From NCBI RefSeq assembly GCF_027922265.1, contig NZ_BSFI01000008.1, positions 202,001 through 266,000 on the forward strand: a DNA stretch of 64,000 nt, in the 5' to 3' direction. The notes below the pieces were generated by a model. It made no database searches, had not been told where the DNA came from, and saw nothing but the letters and a program-made list of their open reading frames with translations. Source of the DNA: Hansschlegelia plantiphila (GTDB lineage: Bacteria > Pseudomonadota > Alphaproteobacteria > Rhizobiales > Methylopilaceae). The position numbers and the translations under genes were made by a program. Positions within the stretch are counted from its first letter, which is position 1. Each line of letters starts with the position of its first letter. Positions 7,789 to 17,077 of the stretch are shown one piece after another.

Positions 7789-8520
7789 TCAGAAGTTGAG
7801 CGTCGTGGTGCTGGTCAGATCGGCTTTCGGCCGCTCTTCCGTCAGCGGCACGCCGTGGACGAGGTAGTAGACGGTCTCGGCGACGTTGGTCGCGTGGTCG
7901 CCGATGCGCTCGATGTTCTTGGCGCAGAACAGGAGATGCGCGCAGAACCCGATGTTGCGCGGATCCTCCATCATGTAGGTGAGCAGCTCGCGGAACAGCG
8001 AGTTGTAGAGCGCGTCGATCTCGCCGTCGCGGTTCCACACCTCCATCGCCCGCTCCTCGTCGCGGCGGGTGTAGGCGTCGAGCACGTCCTTGAGCTGGCC
8101 GAGCGTCAGGTCCGAGATGTGGGCGACGCCGCCGGCGAGCTTCGGCGGCTGGAACTGGCCCTCGAGCGCGACGACGCGCTTGGCGATGTTCTTCGCGAGA
8201 TCGCCGATGCGCTCGAGGTCGTTTGCGATGCGCAGCGCCGCGACCACCTCGCGCAGGTCGACCGCGACCGGCGCGCGGCGGGCGATGGTGTTGACCGCGC
8301 GCTCCTCGATCTCCTGCTGGAGCCGGTCGATCGAACGGTCCCAGTCGATCACGCGGCGCGCGAGCGCCGTGTCGCGGCGGAGCAGCGCGTCGACCGACTC
8401 CGCGACGAGCTTCTCGCAGAGCCCGCCCATCTCGGCGAGCTTGTCGCCGAGCTGCTTCAGATCCGCGTCGAACGCGCTCACGATATGGTCGGTCATGGCC
8501 TTGTCGCTCTCATCAGTCAT
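7789..8520 (-). CDS. phoU: Phosphate signalling protein PhoU
   Basis: This 243-residue helical protein (two PhoU repeats: DLKQLGDKLAEMGGLCEKLVAESVDAL and LTLGQLKDVLDAYTRRDEERAMEVW) contains the metal-binding pattern DLERIGDLAKNIA and its repeat NIERIGDHATNVAE. It couples the Pst transporter to the PhoR kinase so that the regulon stays off when phosphate is plentiful. I use the ATG at 8520; an internal ATG at 8496 is equally possible because neither has a strong ribosome site. The in-frame start at 8589 would run into pstB and is rejected. It lies between pstB and phoB. Confidence 0.95.
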   Translation of the reverse strand: MTDESDKAMTDHIVSAFDADLKQLGDKLAEMGGLCEKLVAESVDALLRRDTALARRVIDWDRSIDRLQQEIEERAVNTIARRAPVAVDLREVVAALRIANDLERIGDLAKNIAKRVVALEGQFQPPKLAGGVAHISDLTLGQLKDVLDAYTRRDEERAMEVWNRDGEIDALYNSLFRELLTYMMEDPRNIGFCAHLLFCAKNIERIGDHATNVAETVYYLVHGVPLTEERPKADLTSTTTLNF

Positions 8521-8545
8521 GTTGAAGCCGGTGCGCTTCAACAGC

Positions 8546-9400
8546 TCAGCCGAAGCGGCCCGTGATGTAATCTTGCGTTCGCCTGTCATGAGGACTCATG
8601 AAGATCTGTTGCGTTTCGCCGAATTCGATCAGCTCTCCGAGATACATGAACGCGGTGTATTCGGAGGTGCGCGAGGCCTGCTGCATGTTGTGGGTGACGA
8701 TCGCGATCGTGTAGTCGGCCTTCAGTTCATCGATCAGCTCCTCGATCTTGGCGGTCGAGATCGGGTCGAGCGCCGAGCAGGGTTCGTCGAGCAGGATCAC
8801 TTCCGGGCGCACCGCGATCGAACGGGCGATGCACAGGCGCTGCTGCTGGCCGCCGGAGAGGCTGAGGCCGCTGGCGTCGAGCTTGTCCTTGACCTCGTTC
8901 CACAGCGCGGCGCGGCGCAGCGCCGCCTCGACCCGGCCGTCGAGCTCCGACTTCGAGATGGTCTCGTAGAGCCGGACGCCGAAGGCGATGTTGTCGTAGA
9001 TCGACATCGGGAACGGCGTCGGCTTCTGGAACACCATGCCGACGCGCGAGCGCAGCAGGTTCAGGTCGAGCTTCGGCGACAGGATGTCGACGCCGTCGAG
9101 CAGCGCCTGACCTTCGGCGCGCTGCTTCGGATAGAGGTCGTACATCCGGTTCAGCACCCTGAGCAGCGTGGACTTGCCGCAGCCGGAGGGGCCGATGAAG
9201 GCGGTGACCTTGCGCTCGTAGATCGGCAGGTCGACGCCCTTCAGCGCGAGCGAGTCTCCGTAATAGAACTTGAGGCCGCGGACCGAGATCTTCTCCTTGT
9301 TCCCAGCGCCGACAAAGGCGTTGGCGGAAGAAGCCGGGCGGGCCGGCGCGGACGGGGACTGGGGGACGGCGGACGTTCGGGCCATGTCGGTACTCGTCAT
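8546..9400 (-). CDS. pstB: Phosphate ABC transporter ATP-binding protein
   Basis: The 284-residue ATPase energises the PstSCAB phosphate importer at the inner face of the membrane. Walker A is at 70-78 (GPSGCGKST), the ABC signature LSGGQQQR at 181-188 and Walker B ILLDEP at 202-207; the Q-loop [10 protein letters not shown] is typical of PstB. The N-terminal 30 residues (Ser/Ala/Pro-rich) are an extension relative to the E. coli protein. Its start overlaps the pstA stop by 4 bases, evidence of translational coupling. Confidence 0.97.
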   Translation of the reverse strand: MTSTDMARTSAVPQSPSAPARPASSANAFVGAGNKEKISVRGLKFYYGDSLALKGVDLPIYERKVTAFIGPSGCGKSTLLRVLNRMYDLYPKQRAEGQALLDGVDILSPKLDLNLLRSRVGMVFQKPTPFPMSIYDNIAFGVRLYETISKSELDGRVEAALRRAALWNEVKDKLDASGLSLSGGQQQRLCIARSIAVRPEVILLDEPCSALDPISTAKIEELIDELKADYTIAIVTHNMQQASRTSEYTAFMYLGELIEFGETQQIFMSPHDRRTQDYITGRFG

Positions 9401-10269
9401 TTTCCGCTCCGGGCTGCGAGGATGCGGGCCGCGATGCTGAGCGCAAGGACCGCGAACGTTACGATGAGCGCGCCGGTCCAGGCGAGCTGTTGCCAGTCGG
9501 TGTAGGGGCTGAGCGCGAACTGGAAGATCACGACGGGCAGGCTCGCCATCGGCGCGTTCAGGTTCGAGCTCCAGAACTGGTTGTTCAGAGCCGTGAACAG
9601 CAGCGGCGCGGTCTCTCCGCTGACGCGGGCGATGGCGAGCAGCACGCCGGTGATGATGCCGGCCTGGGCCGCCTTGTAGGCGATGCGCTGGATGACCGTG
9701 GAGCGCGGCAGGCCGAGCGCGGAGGCCGCCTCGCGCAGCTGATGCGGCACCAGATTCAGCATGTCCTCGGTGGTGCGCACGACCACCGGCACCACGATGA
9801 TGGCGAGCGCAAGCGCGCCGGCGATGCCGGAGAAGTGGCCCATCTTGACCACGACCACCTCGTAGACGAACAGGCCGACGACGATCGACGGCGCGCTCAG
9901 CAGGATGTCGTTGATGAAGCGCACGACTGTCGAGAGCCTGTTGTGCTTGCCGTATTCGGCCATGTAGGTGCCGGCGAGAATGCCGACCGGCGTGCCGATC
10001 GCGACGCCGATCGCCGTCATGATCAGGCTGCCGACGATGGCGTTGAGCAGACCGCCCTCGGAGCCGGGCGGCGGCGTGTTCTCGGTGAAGGCGGCCAGCG
10101 ACAGGCCGCCGACGCCCTTGAACAGCAGGGTGGCGAGGATCGCGACCAGCCAGGCGATGCCGAACAGCGCGGCCGCGAGCGACAGCGTCATCATGATCGC
10201 GCTCTTGCGGCGCCGGCGCCGGTAGAGCGGATGGTCGGCGGAGTGGGCGTGCGGCTCCATGAGCGACAT
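9397..10269 (-). CDS. pstA: Phosphate ABC transporter permease PstA
   Basis: The 290-residue permease starts at 10269, 5 bases after pstC ends. Hydrophobic helices and the cytoplasmic coupling loop [29 protein letters not shown] (about 190-220) identify a PstA-type inner-membrane subunit that forms the phosphate channel with PstC. The N-terminus has a basic stretch (YRRRRRKS) before the first helix, consistent with an inside orientation. The large in-frame extension upstream falls inside pstC and is discarded. Confidence 0.95.
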   Translation of the reverse strand: MSLMEPHAHSADHPLYRRRRRKSAIMMTLSLAAALFGIAWLVAILATLLFKGVGGLSLAAFTENTPPPGSEGGLLNAIVGSLIMTAIGVAIGTPVGILAGTYMAEYGKHNRLSTVVRFINDILLSAPSIVVGLFVYEVVVVKMGHFSGIAGALALAIIVVPVVVRTTEDMLNLVPHQLREAASALGLPRSTVIQRIAYKAAQAGIITGVLLAIARVSGETAPLLFTALNNQFWSSNLNAPMASLPVVIFQFALSPYTDWQQLAWTGALIVTFAVLALSIAARILAARSGK

Positions 10270-10274
10270 CGGCG

Positions 10275-11270
10275 TCAGGCTCCGGCCCGGCTCTCGAGCC
10301 GCATCAGCATGAGCCGGGCGATCGCGAGCACGAAGAAGGTGATGATGAACAGGATGAGGCCGAGCGCGATCAGCGACGAAGTGTAGAGGTCGCCGACGGC
10401 TTCGGTGAATTCGTTGGCGATCGAGGCCGAGATCGTCGTCCCGGGCGCCAGCACGGAGCCCGATATCCGGTGGGCGTTGCCGATCACGAAGGTCACCGCC
10501 ATGGTCTCGCCGAGCGCGCGGCCGAGCCCCAGCATCACGCCGCCGACCACGCCGACGCGGGTGTATGGGATGACGATGCGGCGCACGACCTCCCAGCGGG
10601 TGCATCCGACGCCGTAGGCCGCCTCCTTCAGCACCACCGGCACCGTCTCGAACACGTCGCGGGAGATCGAGGTGACGAAGGGCAGGACCATGATCGCGAG
10701 GATCAGGCCGGCGGTCAGGATCCCGATGCCGTAGGGCGGCCCGGCGAACAGGGTCGAGAGCACCGGGACATGGCCGAACGTCCCGATCAGGAAGGGCTGC
10801 ACCGTGCTCTGCAGCATGGGCGCGAACACGAACAGGCCCCAGATGCCGTAGATGATCGAGGGGATGCCGGCGAGCAGCTCGATGGCGACGCCGATCGGGC
10901 GGCGGAAAACCGGCGGGCAGAGCTCGGTCAGGAAGATCGCGATGCCGAGGCCGACGGGAACCGCGATCAGCATGGCGATCAGCGACGTCACCAGCGTGCC
11001 GTAGATCGGCGAGAGCGCGCCGAACTTCTCGGTCACCGGGTTCCAGCTCTCGGTGACGAAGAAGCCGAAGCCGAAGGTCTCGAAGGCGAGCGAGGAGCCG
11101 ATGATCAGCGCGAGGATCACGCCGCCGAGGATGGCGAGCACCAGCAGCGCCGAGGCGAGGGTCAGGTTTCTGAACAGGCCGTCGCGGATGCGGAACGACC
11201 GGAGACGCCCGGCGCGGGCGGCGTCCAGCCCGGCGAAGGAGGCGGCTGTTTCAAATGGCGCATCGGTCAT
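10275..11270 (-). CDS. pstC: Phosphate ABC transporter permease PstC
   Basis: The 331-residue inner-membrane subunit shows the PstC pattern: a first helix near 40-62, then the periplasmic region [27 protein letters not shown], and the coupling loop [29 protein letters not shown] followed by [17 protein letters not shown]. With PstA it forms the phosphate pore. The ATG at 11270 gives a normal length; the longer frame upstream overlaps pstS. A strong stem-loop separates it from pstS. Confidence 0.96.
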   Translation of the reverse strand: MTDAPFETAASFAGLDAARAGRLRSFRIRDGLFRNLTLASALLVLAILGGVILALIIGSSLAFETFGFGFFVTESWNPVTEKFGALSPIYGTLVTSLIAMLIAVPVGLGIAIFLTELCPPVFRRPIGVAIELLAGIPSIIYGIWGLFVFAPMLQSTVQPFLIGTFGHVPVLSTLFAGPPYGIGILTAGLILAIMVLPFVTSISRDVFETVPVVLKEAAYGVGCTRWEVVRRIVIPYTRVGVVGGVMLGLGRALGETMAVTFVIGNAHRISGSVLAPGTTISASIANEFTEAVGDLYTSSLIALGLILFIITFFVLAIARLMLMRLESRAGA

Positions 11271-11328
11271 GCGGGACAGGTCTCGGTGCGGCGGAAGGCC
11301 GGTGGCCGGCGCAGGGGACGGAGAGTTC

Positions 11329-11360
11329 GGCGGAGGCGCCGCGGGTCGCGCGCCTCCGCC
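11329..11360 (-). other. Intercistronic stem-loop between pstS and pstC
   Basis: GGCGGAGGCGC (11329-11339) pairs perfectly with GCGCCTCCGCC (11350-11360) around a 10-base loop, 30 bases after the pstS stop. It has no U-run on the minus strand, so I read it as a partial terminator or an mRNA-stabilising hairpin that raises PstS over the membrane subunits, as in many binding-protein operons. Confidence 0.6.
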
Positions 11361-11389
11361 TTCGTGAGTCGGCTGGGAACGTCGCCGGC

Positions 11390-12436
11390 TCAGTTCGTGG
11401 TGGAATAGAGCGCCTTGCCGTCTGGGCCCTTGATGTCCTTGGCCCACACGCTCTGGATCTCGGCGACGACCTTCTCCGGCATCGGGATGTAGTCGAGCGC
11501 CTCGGCCGTCTTGGCGCCGGACTTGTAGGCCCAGGCGAAGAACTTCAGCGCCTCGGTCGCGGCGACCGGGTCCTGCGGCTGCTTGTGGATCAGGATGAAC
11601 GTCGCCGCCGTGATCGGCCAGCTTTCGGCGCCGGGCTCGTCGGTCAGGATCACGCCGAAGCCCGGGGTTCCGGACCAGTCGGCGTTCGCCGCCGCAGCCT
11701 GGAACGACTGGGTCACAGGGGCGACCGGCTTGCCGTCCTTGTTGATCATCTTCGTGTAGGAGAGCTTGTTCTGCTTGGCGTAGGCGTATTCGACGTAGCC
11801 GATCGAGCCCTTGGTCTGGGCGACGTAGTTGGCGACGCCCTCGTTGCCCTTGCCGCCGAGGCCGGTCGGCCATTCGACCGCGGTCGCGGAGCCGACCTTG
11901 TCCTTCCAGTCCGGCGAGACCTTCGACAGGTAGTTGGTGAAGTTGAAGGTCGTGCCCGAGCCGTCGGAGCGGTGCACGATGGCGATCGCGCTCGAAGGCA
12001 GCTTCGCGGAGGGGTTCAGCTTCTTGATCGCCTCGTCGTCCCAGCTGGTGATCGAGCCGAGAAAGATCTTGGCGAGCGTCGGGCCGTCGAGGGTGAGTTC
12101 GCCGGGGGCGACGCCGTCGACGTTGATGACCGGGACGATGCCGCCCATCACCATCGGGAACTGGACCAGGCCGTCCTTCTCCAGCTGCTCGCCCTTGAGC
12201 GGGGCGTCGGTCGCGCCGAAGGTGACGGTCTTGGCCTGGATCTGCTTGATGCCGCCGCCTGAGCCGATGGACTGGTAGTTCAGGCCGTTGCCCGTCTCCT
12301 TCTTATAGGAGTCCGCCCACTTGGCGTAGATCGGGTACGGGAAGGTCGCGCCGGCGCCGGAGATGTCGGCCGCGAGCGCGGGCGTCGCCATCAGCGCGGC
12401 TGCGGCCGCCATGGCGAGAATGCGGTTGAGCTTCAC
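11390..12436 (-). CDS. pstS: Periplasmic phosphate-binding protein PstS
   Basis: I choose a GTG start at 12436: AAGGA lies at proper spacing upstream and the 348-residue product then opens with a classic signal peptide ([21 protein letters not shown], cleaved near residue 23). The mature protein has the phosphate-binding signatures [26 protein letters not shown], and [16 protein letters not shown]. It captures phosphate in the periplasm and hands it to PstCA. Starting further upstream would add an Arg-rich stretch not found in the family. A three-repeat Pho box lies about 110 bases upstream. Confidence 0.95.
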   Translation of the reverse strand: MKLNRILAMAAAAALMATPALAADISGAGATFPYPIYAKWADSYKKETGNGLNYQSIGSGGGIKQIQAKTVTFGATDAPLKGEQLEKDGLVQFPMVMGGIVPVINVDGVAPGELTLDGPTLAKIFLGSITSWDDEAIKKLNPSAKLPSSAIAIVHRSDGSGTTFNFTNYLSKVSPDWKDKVGSATAVEWPTGLGGKGNEGVANYVAQTKGSIGYVEYAYAKQNKLSYTKMINKDGKPVAPVTQSFQAAAANADWSGTPGFGVILTDEPGAESWPITAATFILIHKQPQDPVAATEALKFFAWAYKSGAKTAEALDYIPMPEKVVAEIQSVWAKDIKGPDGKALYSTTN

Positions 12437-12543
12437 GGGCTGCTTCCTTGCGTTCGTCGTAAAGGACTTTGTCCGACGGCCGCGTGGGTTTGTCCTGCGC
12501 GATCGAGGGTGGGAATGGTCTACCCGTCCCACCCCGCTCTTCT

Positions 12544-12573
12544 ATGACGTCGCCATGACAGACGCATGACGCC
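12544..12573 (-). promoter_or_regulatory. Pho box (PhoB operator) upstream of pstS
   Basis: ATGAC occurs at 12544, 12555 and 12566, exactly 11 bases apart. On the minus strand this reads as successive GTCAT units, the middle one being a perfect CTGTCAT, which matches the direct-repeat Pho box (CTGTCAT-N4-CTGTCAT). Three units could seat more than one PhoB dimer. It faces pstS (start 12436) but could also touch the divergent nuclease gene. Confidence 0.75.
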
Positions 12574-12697
12574 GCAAACCCCTGAAAATGCAGCGTCGGT
12601 GGACCGCTCGTCCGCAGAGATCCGCGGCGCGCGGGCCCAAGCTCCCGCCGCTTCTCCCTGTTTCGCGGCCGCAGCCGCGCTTAACCCGGCGTCCACC

Positions 12698-13528
12698 ATG
12701 TCGGCGCGAGGGTCTTTCGTGGTTCCGCACGCCGCCCTTCTGCTGTCCGTCGCGATCGCGCTCGTCGCAGGCCGGGCGACGGCCGCCCCTTGCGCGCTCG
12801 CGGTCATGCCCGAGACGGTGGCGGTCGAGCGGGCGATCGACGGCGACACCGTGCTGCTCGACGACGGCCGCGAGGTGCGGCTTGCGGGCGTGTCCGCCCC
12901 CAAGACGCCGCTCGGGCGCAAACCCGAGGAATGGCCGCTCGACGCCGCCTCCCGCGAAGCGCTGGAGAGCGCCGCCGGCGGTCAGGTGCTCGAGCTTCGC
13001 CTCGCGAGCCGCCCGACCGACCGCTATGGCCGGCTCGTCGGCTTCCTCGCGCCGATCGAGGGGCCAGACCATGCGGGCATGGCCGTCGCGCTTCTCGCGC
13101 AGGGCTGGTTGAGGACGACGGGAGAAGAGCGTGACTGCGGCGCAACGCTGCGCGAGGCGGAGGGCCAGGCGATCGCCCGCCGCCTTGGTTTGTGGTCGGA
13201 ACCGTATTACGAGGTCCGCAACGCGGAGGACGGCGCGAGCCTGTCTTCGGCGGCGGGGCGTTTCGTCGTGGCGGAAGGCCGCGTGGCGAGCGTCAGGCAG
13301 GCGGCCGGACGATTCTATGTGAATTTCGGGGCCCGTTGGCGCGATGCGCTCTCGGCGACCCTGTCGGAGGCGGCGCTGCGCAGGCTCGGCGGGCTCGATG
13401 CGTTGAATGTGAAGGCGGGCGCGCGGCTCAGGGTGCGCGGCGTCGTGGAGCTGCGGCGCGGGCCGACCATCACGGTGACCGAGCCCGGCCAGATCGACCG
13501 CATCGACGCGCCGGGAGGCGCGAGATGA
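12698..13528 (+). CDS. Exported thermonuclease-family (SNase-like) protein
   Basis: The ATG at 12698 gives 276 residues beginning with a signal peptide (RGSFVVPHAALLLSVAIALV, cleaved near ATA-A at about residue 30). The SNase fold begins with AIDGDTVLLDDGREVRLAGV (47 onward), where the Asp pair of DGDT binds calcium in staphylococcal nuclease; further landmarks are DRYGRLVGFLAP and LLAQGWLRTT. A C-terminal domain of about 100 residues follows. Upstream in-frame ATG at 12566 sits inside the Pho box and lacks a signal peptide. It overlaps the next gene by ATGA. Given the Pho box on its 5-prime side, a role in scavenging phosphate from DNA is conceivable but inferred. Confidence 0.8.
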   Translation: MSARGSFVVPHAALLLSVAIALVAGRATAAPCALAVMPETVAVERAIDGDTVLLDDGREVRLAGVSAPKTPLGRKPEEWPLDAASREALESAAGGQVLELRLASRPTDRYGRLVGFLAPIEGPDHAGMAVALLAQGWLRTTGEERDCGATLREAEGQAIARRLGLWSEPYYEVRNAEDGASLSSAAGRFVVAEGRVASVRQAAGRFYVNFGARWRDALSATLSEAALRRLGGLDALNVKAGARLRVRGVVELRRGPTITVTEPGQIDRIDAPGGAR

Positions 13529-14991
13529 GCGCCTTCCCGATCGCCCGGCGGGCGCTCGCGCTCGTGCTGTCCGCCGCGCTGCTTGCGGGCTGCGGCAGCC
13601 TGAACGCCGACAAGCCCGCCACGGCGCCGCTGGCTCCGGCGGAAGCCCCCAAGGTCGCGCCCCCGCCGCCGTCCGCGGTGAGCGAGGAGCAGACCCGGAT
13701 CGCCGCCGCCTATGGCGGAATCTACGTCAAGCCCGATCTGACGGCCTTCCTCAACGGCATCGCCGACCGGCTGGCCTCCGCGTCCGAGCGGCCGGACCTC
13801 CGCTACAAGGTGGTCATGCTCAACTCGCCGCTCGTCAACGCTTTCGCGCTGCCGAACGGGAGCCTCTACGTCACGCGCGGGCTGCTCGCGGTCGCCAACG
13901 ACAGCTCGGAGCTTGCGGCCGTGATCGCGCATGAGATGGCGCACGTCTCCGCCCGCCACGCCCTGCAGCGCGCCGACGAGGAGCGCAAGGCGGTGCTCGT
14001 CAGCCGCATCGTCTCCGACGTGCTGCAGGACAGCCAGGGCGGGGCGGTGGCGCTCGCCCGCGGAAAGCTGTCGCTCGCCAGCTTCTCGCGCGCCCAGGAA
14101 CTCGAGGCCGACCGGATCGGCGTGCAGACCATCGCGCGCGCCGGCTTCGACCCCTACGGCGCCTCGCGCTTCCTGCTGTCGATGGGCCGGCAGTCCGAAC
14201 TGAGGAGCGCCGCTCTCGGCCAGAAGCCGGCGCAGCCCGGCCTCGACTTCATGGCGACGCACCCCTCGACGCCCGAACGCGTGCAGCTTGCGGTCGCGAG
14301 CGCCCGGCAGATCGGCGCTCCCGGCGTCGGCGAGCGCGGCCGCGACGCCTATCTCGACGCCATCAACGGCATGGTCTACGGCGACGATCCGAGCCAGGGC
14401 TTCGCGCGGGGGCGGCGCTTCCTGCATCCGCGCCTCGGCTTCAGCTTCGTCGCGCCGGACGGCTTCGTGTTCGAGAACGGCGCCGACGCGCTGCTCGGCG
14501 TCGCCTCCGACGGACGGGCGCTGCGCATGGACGCGGCCAAGCTCAGCCCCGGCCAGACCCTCGAAGGCTACATCAAGGAAAACTGGATCGACGGCGCCGA
14601 GCCGGGACCCGTCGAGACGCTCGACGTCAACGGCATGGAGACGGTGACGCTGGTCGCGAAGGGCAAGGAGTGGACCTTCCGCTTCGCCGCGATCCATTAC
14701 GGCTCCGACGTCTACCGCCTGATCTTTGCGACCCGAGAGATCACGCCCCAGATCGACCAGGGATTCCGCGACTCGATCATGAGCTTCCGCCGCCTCTCGC
14801 AGGAGGAGATCGACGCCGCCCGGCCGCTGAAGCTCGACGTGGTGAGGATCAAGCCCGGCGACACCGAGGCGACTTTCGCCAACCGCATGGCGCTGTCCGA
14901 CCGCGCGGTCGATCGCTTCTCCGTGCTGAACGGCCTAGGGCCCGGCGAGCCGCTGCCGCCCGGTTCGCGGGTCAAGGTCATCGACGAGTAA
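13525..14991 (+). CDS. M48 family metallopeptidase, lipoprotein
   Basis: The start at 13525 overlaps the nuclease stop (ATGA). The 488-residue product has a lipobox (LLAGC, Cys23), so it is likely anchored to a membrane on the periplasmic side. HEMAH at 136-140 is the zinc motif HExxH, with the third ligand in ELEADRIG (192-199). BepA/YfgC-like enzymes of this kind take part in outer-membrane protein quality control. The region after about 290 is a separate domain, and the last 50 residues (IKPGDTEATFANRMALSDRAV...SRVKVIDE) resemble a LysM-like module. Confidence 0.88.
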   Translation: MSAFPIARRALALVLSAALLAGCGSLNADKPATAPLAPAEAPKVAPPPPSAVSEEQTRIAAAYGGIYVKPDLTAFLNGIADRLASASERPDLRYKVVMLNSPLVNAFALPNGSLYVTRGLLAVANDSSELAAVIAHEMAHVSARHALQRADEERKAVLVSRIVSDVLQDSQGGAVALARGKLSLASFSRAQELEADRIGVQTIARAGFDPYGASRFLLSMGRQSELRSAALGQKPAQPGLDFMATHPSTPERVQLAVASARQIGAPGVGERGRDAYLDAINGMVYGDDPSQGFARGRRFLHPRLGFSFVAPDGFVFENGADALLGVASDGRALRMDAAKLSPGQTLEGYIKENWIDGAEPGPVETLDVNGMETVTLVAKGKEWTFRFAAIHYGSDVYRLIFATREITPQIDQGFRDSIMSFRRLSQEEIDAARPLKLDVVRIKPGDTEATFANRMALSDRAVDRFSVLNGLGPGEPLPPGSRVKVIDE

Positions 14992-15080
14992 GGACGGCGG
15001 CCGGGTCCGGAAGGCCGGGACACCGAGCCGCTGCGTTGGGGGACGGACCGCAGTCTCCAGACCAAGGGAAGGCTTGAAGC

Positions 15081-15962
15081 ATGCAGATCGGGATCATCGG
15101 CCTCGGCGCCATGGGCGCGGGGGTTGCGCGCAACCTGCTGAAGGGCGGCCACGACGTCGTGGTCTGGAACCGCTCGCCCCAGGCGGTCGAGACCCTGGTC
15201 GCCGAGGGCGCGCGCCGCGCCGACACGCCGGGCGGCGCCTTCGACGCCGAGATCGTGTTTTCGATGCTGGCGCAGGACGAAACGATCGAGGAGGTCGTCG
15301 TCGCCTCCGGCGCGCTCGACGCGGCGCGAAAGGGCGTGGTCCACGTCAACCTGTCCACGGTCTCCGTCGCCTTCGCCGACCGGATGGAGGCGCTGCACGC
15401 CGAAAAGGGCCTCGCCTACGTCGCAGCCCCGGTGCTCGGGCGTCCGGACGTCGCCGCCGCCGGCCAGCTCAACGTGCTCTGCGCCGGCGATCCGGCGGCC
15501 GTCGCCAAGGTCACGCCGCTGATCGAGCTGTTCGCCAAGCAGGTCTGGCCGTTCGGCGACAAGGCGAGCCGGGCCAACGTCGTGAAGCTCGCGGTGAATT
15601 TCTCGCTCGCCAGCATGATCGAGACGCTGGGCGAGGCGGGCGCGCTGGCCGACGCCTATGGCGTCGAGCCCGCGGCGCTCTACGAGGTGATGACGGGCAC
15701 CCTGTTCGCGGCGCCGGCCTACAAGACCTATTCCGCGCTGATCGCAGACGCCAGGTTCGAGCCGGCGGGATTCAAGCTGCCGCTCGGCCTGAAGGACGTG
15801 CGCCTGGCGCTCGCCGCCGGGGAGGCGCAGAGCACGCCGCTGCCGATCGCCTCCGTGCTGAGGGACGCCTTCATCGAGGCGATCGCGGCCGGCGACGGCG
15901 CCAAGGACTGGTCGGCGCTCGCCGCCGGCGCCTTCCGCCGGAGCGCTCGCAAGCTGGGGTGA
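15081..15962 (+). CDS. NAD(P)-dependent beta-hydroxyacid dehydrogenase (GarR/HIBADH family)
   Basis: The 293-residue protein has the N-terminal dinucleotide fold GIIGLGAMGAGVARNLLKGG (3-22) and the family's substrate loop region VNLSTVS, followed by YVAAPVLGRPDVAAAGQL in place of the common DAPVSGG motif. The catalytic lysine is in NVVKLAVNF. The altered substrate loop (APVLGRPDVAAAGQLNVL) is typical of the imine-reductase-like or glyoxylate-reductase-like branch rather than true 3-hydroxyisobutyrate dehydrogenase, so the substrate is uncertain. It stands alone, 89 bases after the M48 gene with AAGGGAAGG upstream of its ATG. Confidence 0.85.
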   Translation: MQIGIIGLGAMGAGVARNLLKGGHDVVVWNRSPQAVETLVAEGARRADTPGGAFDAEIVFSMLAQDETIEEVVVASGALDAARKGVVHVNLSTVSVAFADRMEALHAEKGLAYVAAPVLGRPDVAAAGQLNVLCAGDPAAVAKVTPLIELFAKQVWPFGDKASRANVVKLAVNFSLASMIETLGEAGALADAYGVEPAALYEVMTGTLFAAPAYKTYSALIADARFEPAGFKLPLGLKDVRLALAAGEAQSTPLPIASVLRDAFIEAIAAGDGAKDWSALAAGAFRRSARKLG

Positions 15963-16000
15963 TCGGGGCTTGGGGCGAGCCATCCGCCTTCAGCGGCGCT

Positions 16001-16978
16001 CTAGCTCTCCCCGCCTTCGGCGAGGAACGCCGCGGCGTCCATGACGATGCGCCCGTCATTGCCGCCGACGACCGCGAGATCGCGGCCCTTGTAGGGGACG
16101 TTCAGGAGGACGTGGCGGATGCAGGCGAGCCGCAGGCGTTGCTTGTCGTTGGCCTTCACCACCGTCCAGGGCGCCGCCTCCGTGTGGGTCGCCCGCAGCA
16201 TGCGCTCCGCGGCGTCGGTGTAGGCGTCCCAGAGGTTCAGCCCCGCATAATCGATCGGCGAGAGCTTCCAGCGCTTCAGCGGATCATGCCGGCGGGCGTG
16301 CAGCCGGGTGATCTGCATCTCGCGGCCGATCGTCAGCCAGAACTTGAACAGCCTGATCCCGTCGTCGACCAGCAGCTTCTCGAGCGTCGGCGCCTCGTCG
16401 AGGAAGCGCGCGGTCTCAGCCGGGGTCGAAAATCCCATCACCGGCTCGACGCCGGCCCGGTTGTACCAGGAGCGGTCGAACAGCACGATCTCGCCGGCCG
16501 AGGGCAGCAAGCTGACGTAGCGCTGGAAGTACCACTGCCCGATCTCGGTCGATGAGGGCTTCGACAGCGCCTCGACGCGGACGCTGCGCGGATTGAGGTG
16601 CTGGGTGATGCGGTCGATGGTGCCGCCCTTGCCGGCGCCGTCGCGGCCCTCGAACACGATGACGATGCGCTCGCCCTGCTTCTTCGCCCAGGTCTGCAGC
16701 TTGAGCAGCTCGATCTGGAGCGGCGCCAGCATGCGCTCGCCTTCCTTGTTGGCGAGCTTCTTGCCGTAGGGGTAGCCGCCGCTGCGGAACGCCGCGTGCC
16801 GGATGATCCTGGGCAGTTCGCGATCGTCGAGATCGACGTCGACGCCGCCGATGCGCACGACCGGCGCGTCCGCCATGCCCTCGGGCGCAACCGCGTCGGT
16901 GGGGTCGGCCCTGGCGGGGGAAGCTTCCGCGGCGCTCTTCTCTTGGCGGCGCTTCGCCGGAACGTCTTTCTGAGCCAT
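16001..16978 (-). CDS. ppk2: Polyphosphate kinase 2
   Basis: The 325-residue PPK2-family enzyme transfers phosphate between polyphosphate and nucleoside phosphates. Walker A GRDGAGKGGT is at 111-120, the Walker B/lid region FDRSWYNRAGVEPVMGF follows, and LTIGREMQITRLHARRHDPLKRWKLSPID is the conserved lid and substrate region. The N-terminal 40 residues are Ala/Lys/Pro-rich and probably disordered. The start at 16978 is the first ATG consistent with the domain; the long upstream frame overlaps phoR antisense. It is divergent from phoR, which fits a phosphate-storage role. Confidence 0.93.
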   Translation of the reverse strand: MAQKDVPAKRRQEKSAAEASPARADPTDAVAPEGMADAPVVRIGGVDVDLDDRELPRIIRHAAFRSGGYPYGKKLANKEGERMLAPLQIELLKLQTWAKKQGERIVIVFEGRDGAGKGGTIDRITQHLNPRSVRVEALSKPSSTEIGQWYFQRYVSLLPSAGEIVLFDRSWYNRAGVEPVMGFSTPAETARFLDEAPTLEKLLVDDGIRLFKFWLTIGREMQITRLHARRHDPLKRWKLSPIDYAGLNLWDAYTDAAERMLRATHTEAAPWTVVKANDKQRLRLACIRHVLLNVPYKGRDLAVVGGNDGRIVMDAAAFLAEGGES

Positions 16979-16998
16979 TATGTCCCGTCCTTCGATCT

Positions 16999-17016
16999 GC
17001 GTCGTGGCGCTGTCAT
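16999..17016 (+). promoter_or_regulatory. Weak candidate Pho box between ppk2 and phoR
   Basis: A perfect CTGTCAT at 17010-17016 is preceded at 11-base spacing by GCGTCGT (16999-17005), which matches only 4 of 7 positions. It lies about 60 bases upstream of phoR and 20-40 bases upstream of ppk2. The second half is poor, so this is tentative. Confidence 0.3.
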
Positions 17017-17077
17017 GGACGGCGCGTGAAGTGTCGACCTCCCGCCACATCGTCGTTTGCGAGCGCATGTCCATACC

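Noticed and set aside
8521..8589. An upstream start for phoU at 8589
   Set aside because: It would overlap the end of pstB by over 40 bases and adds residues absent from the PhoU family.
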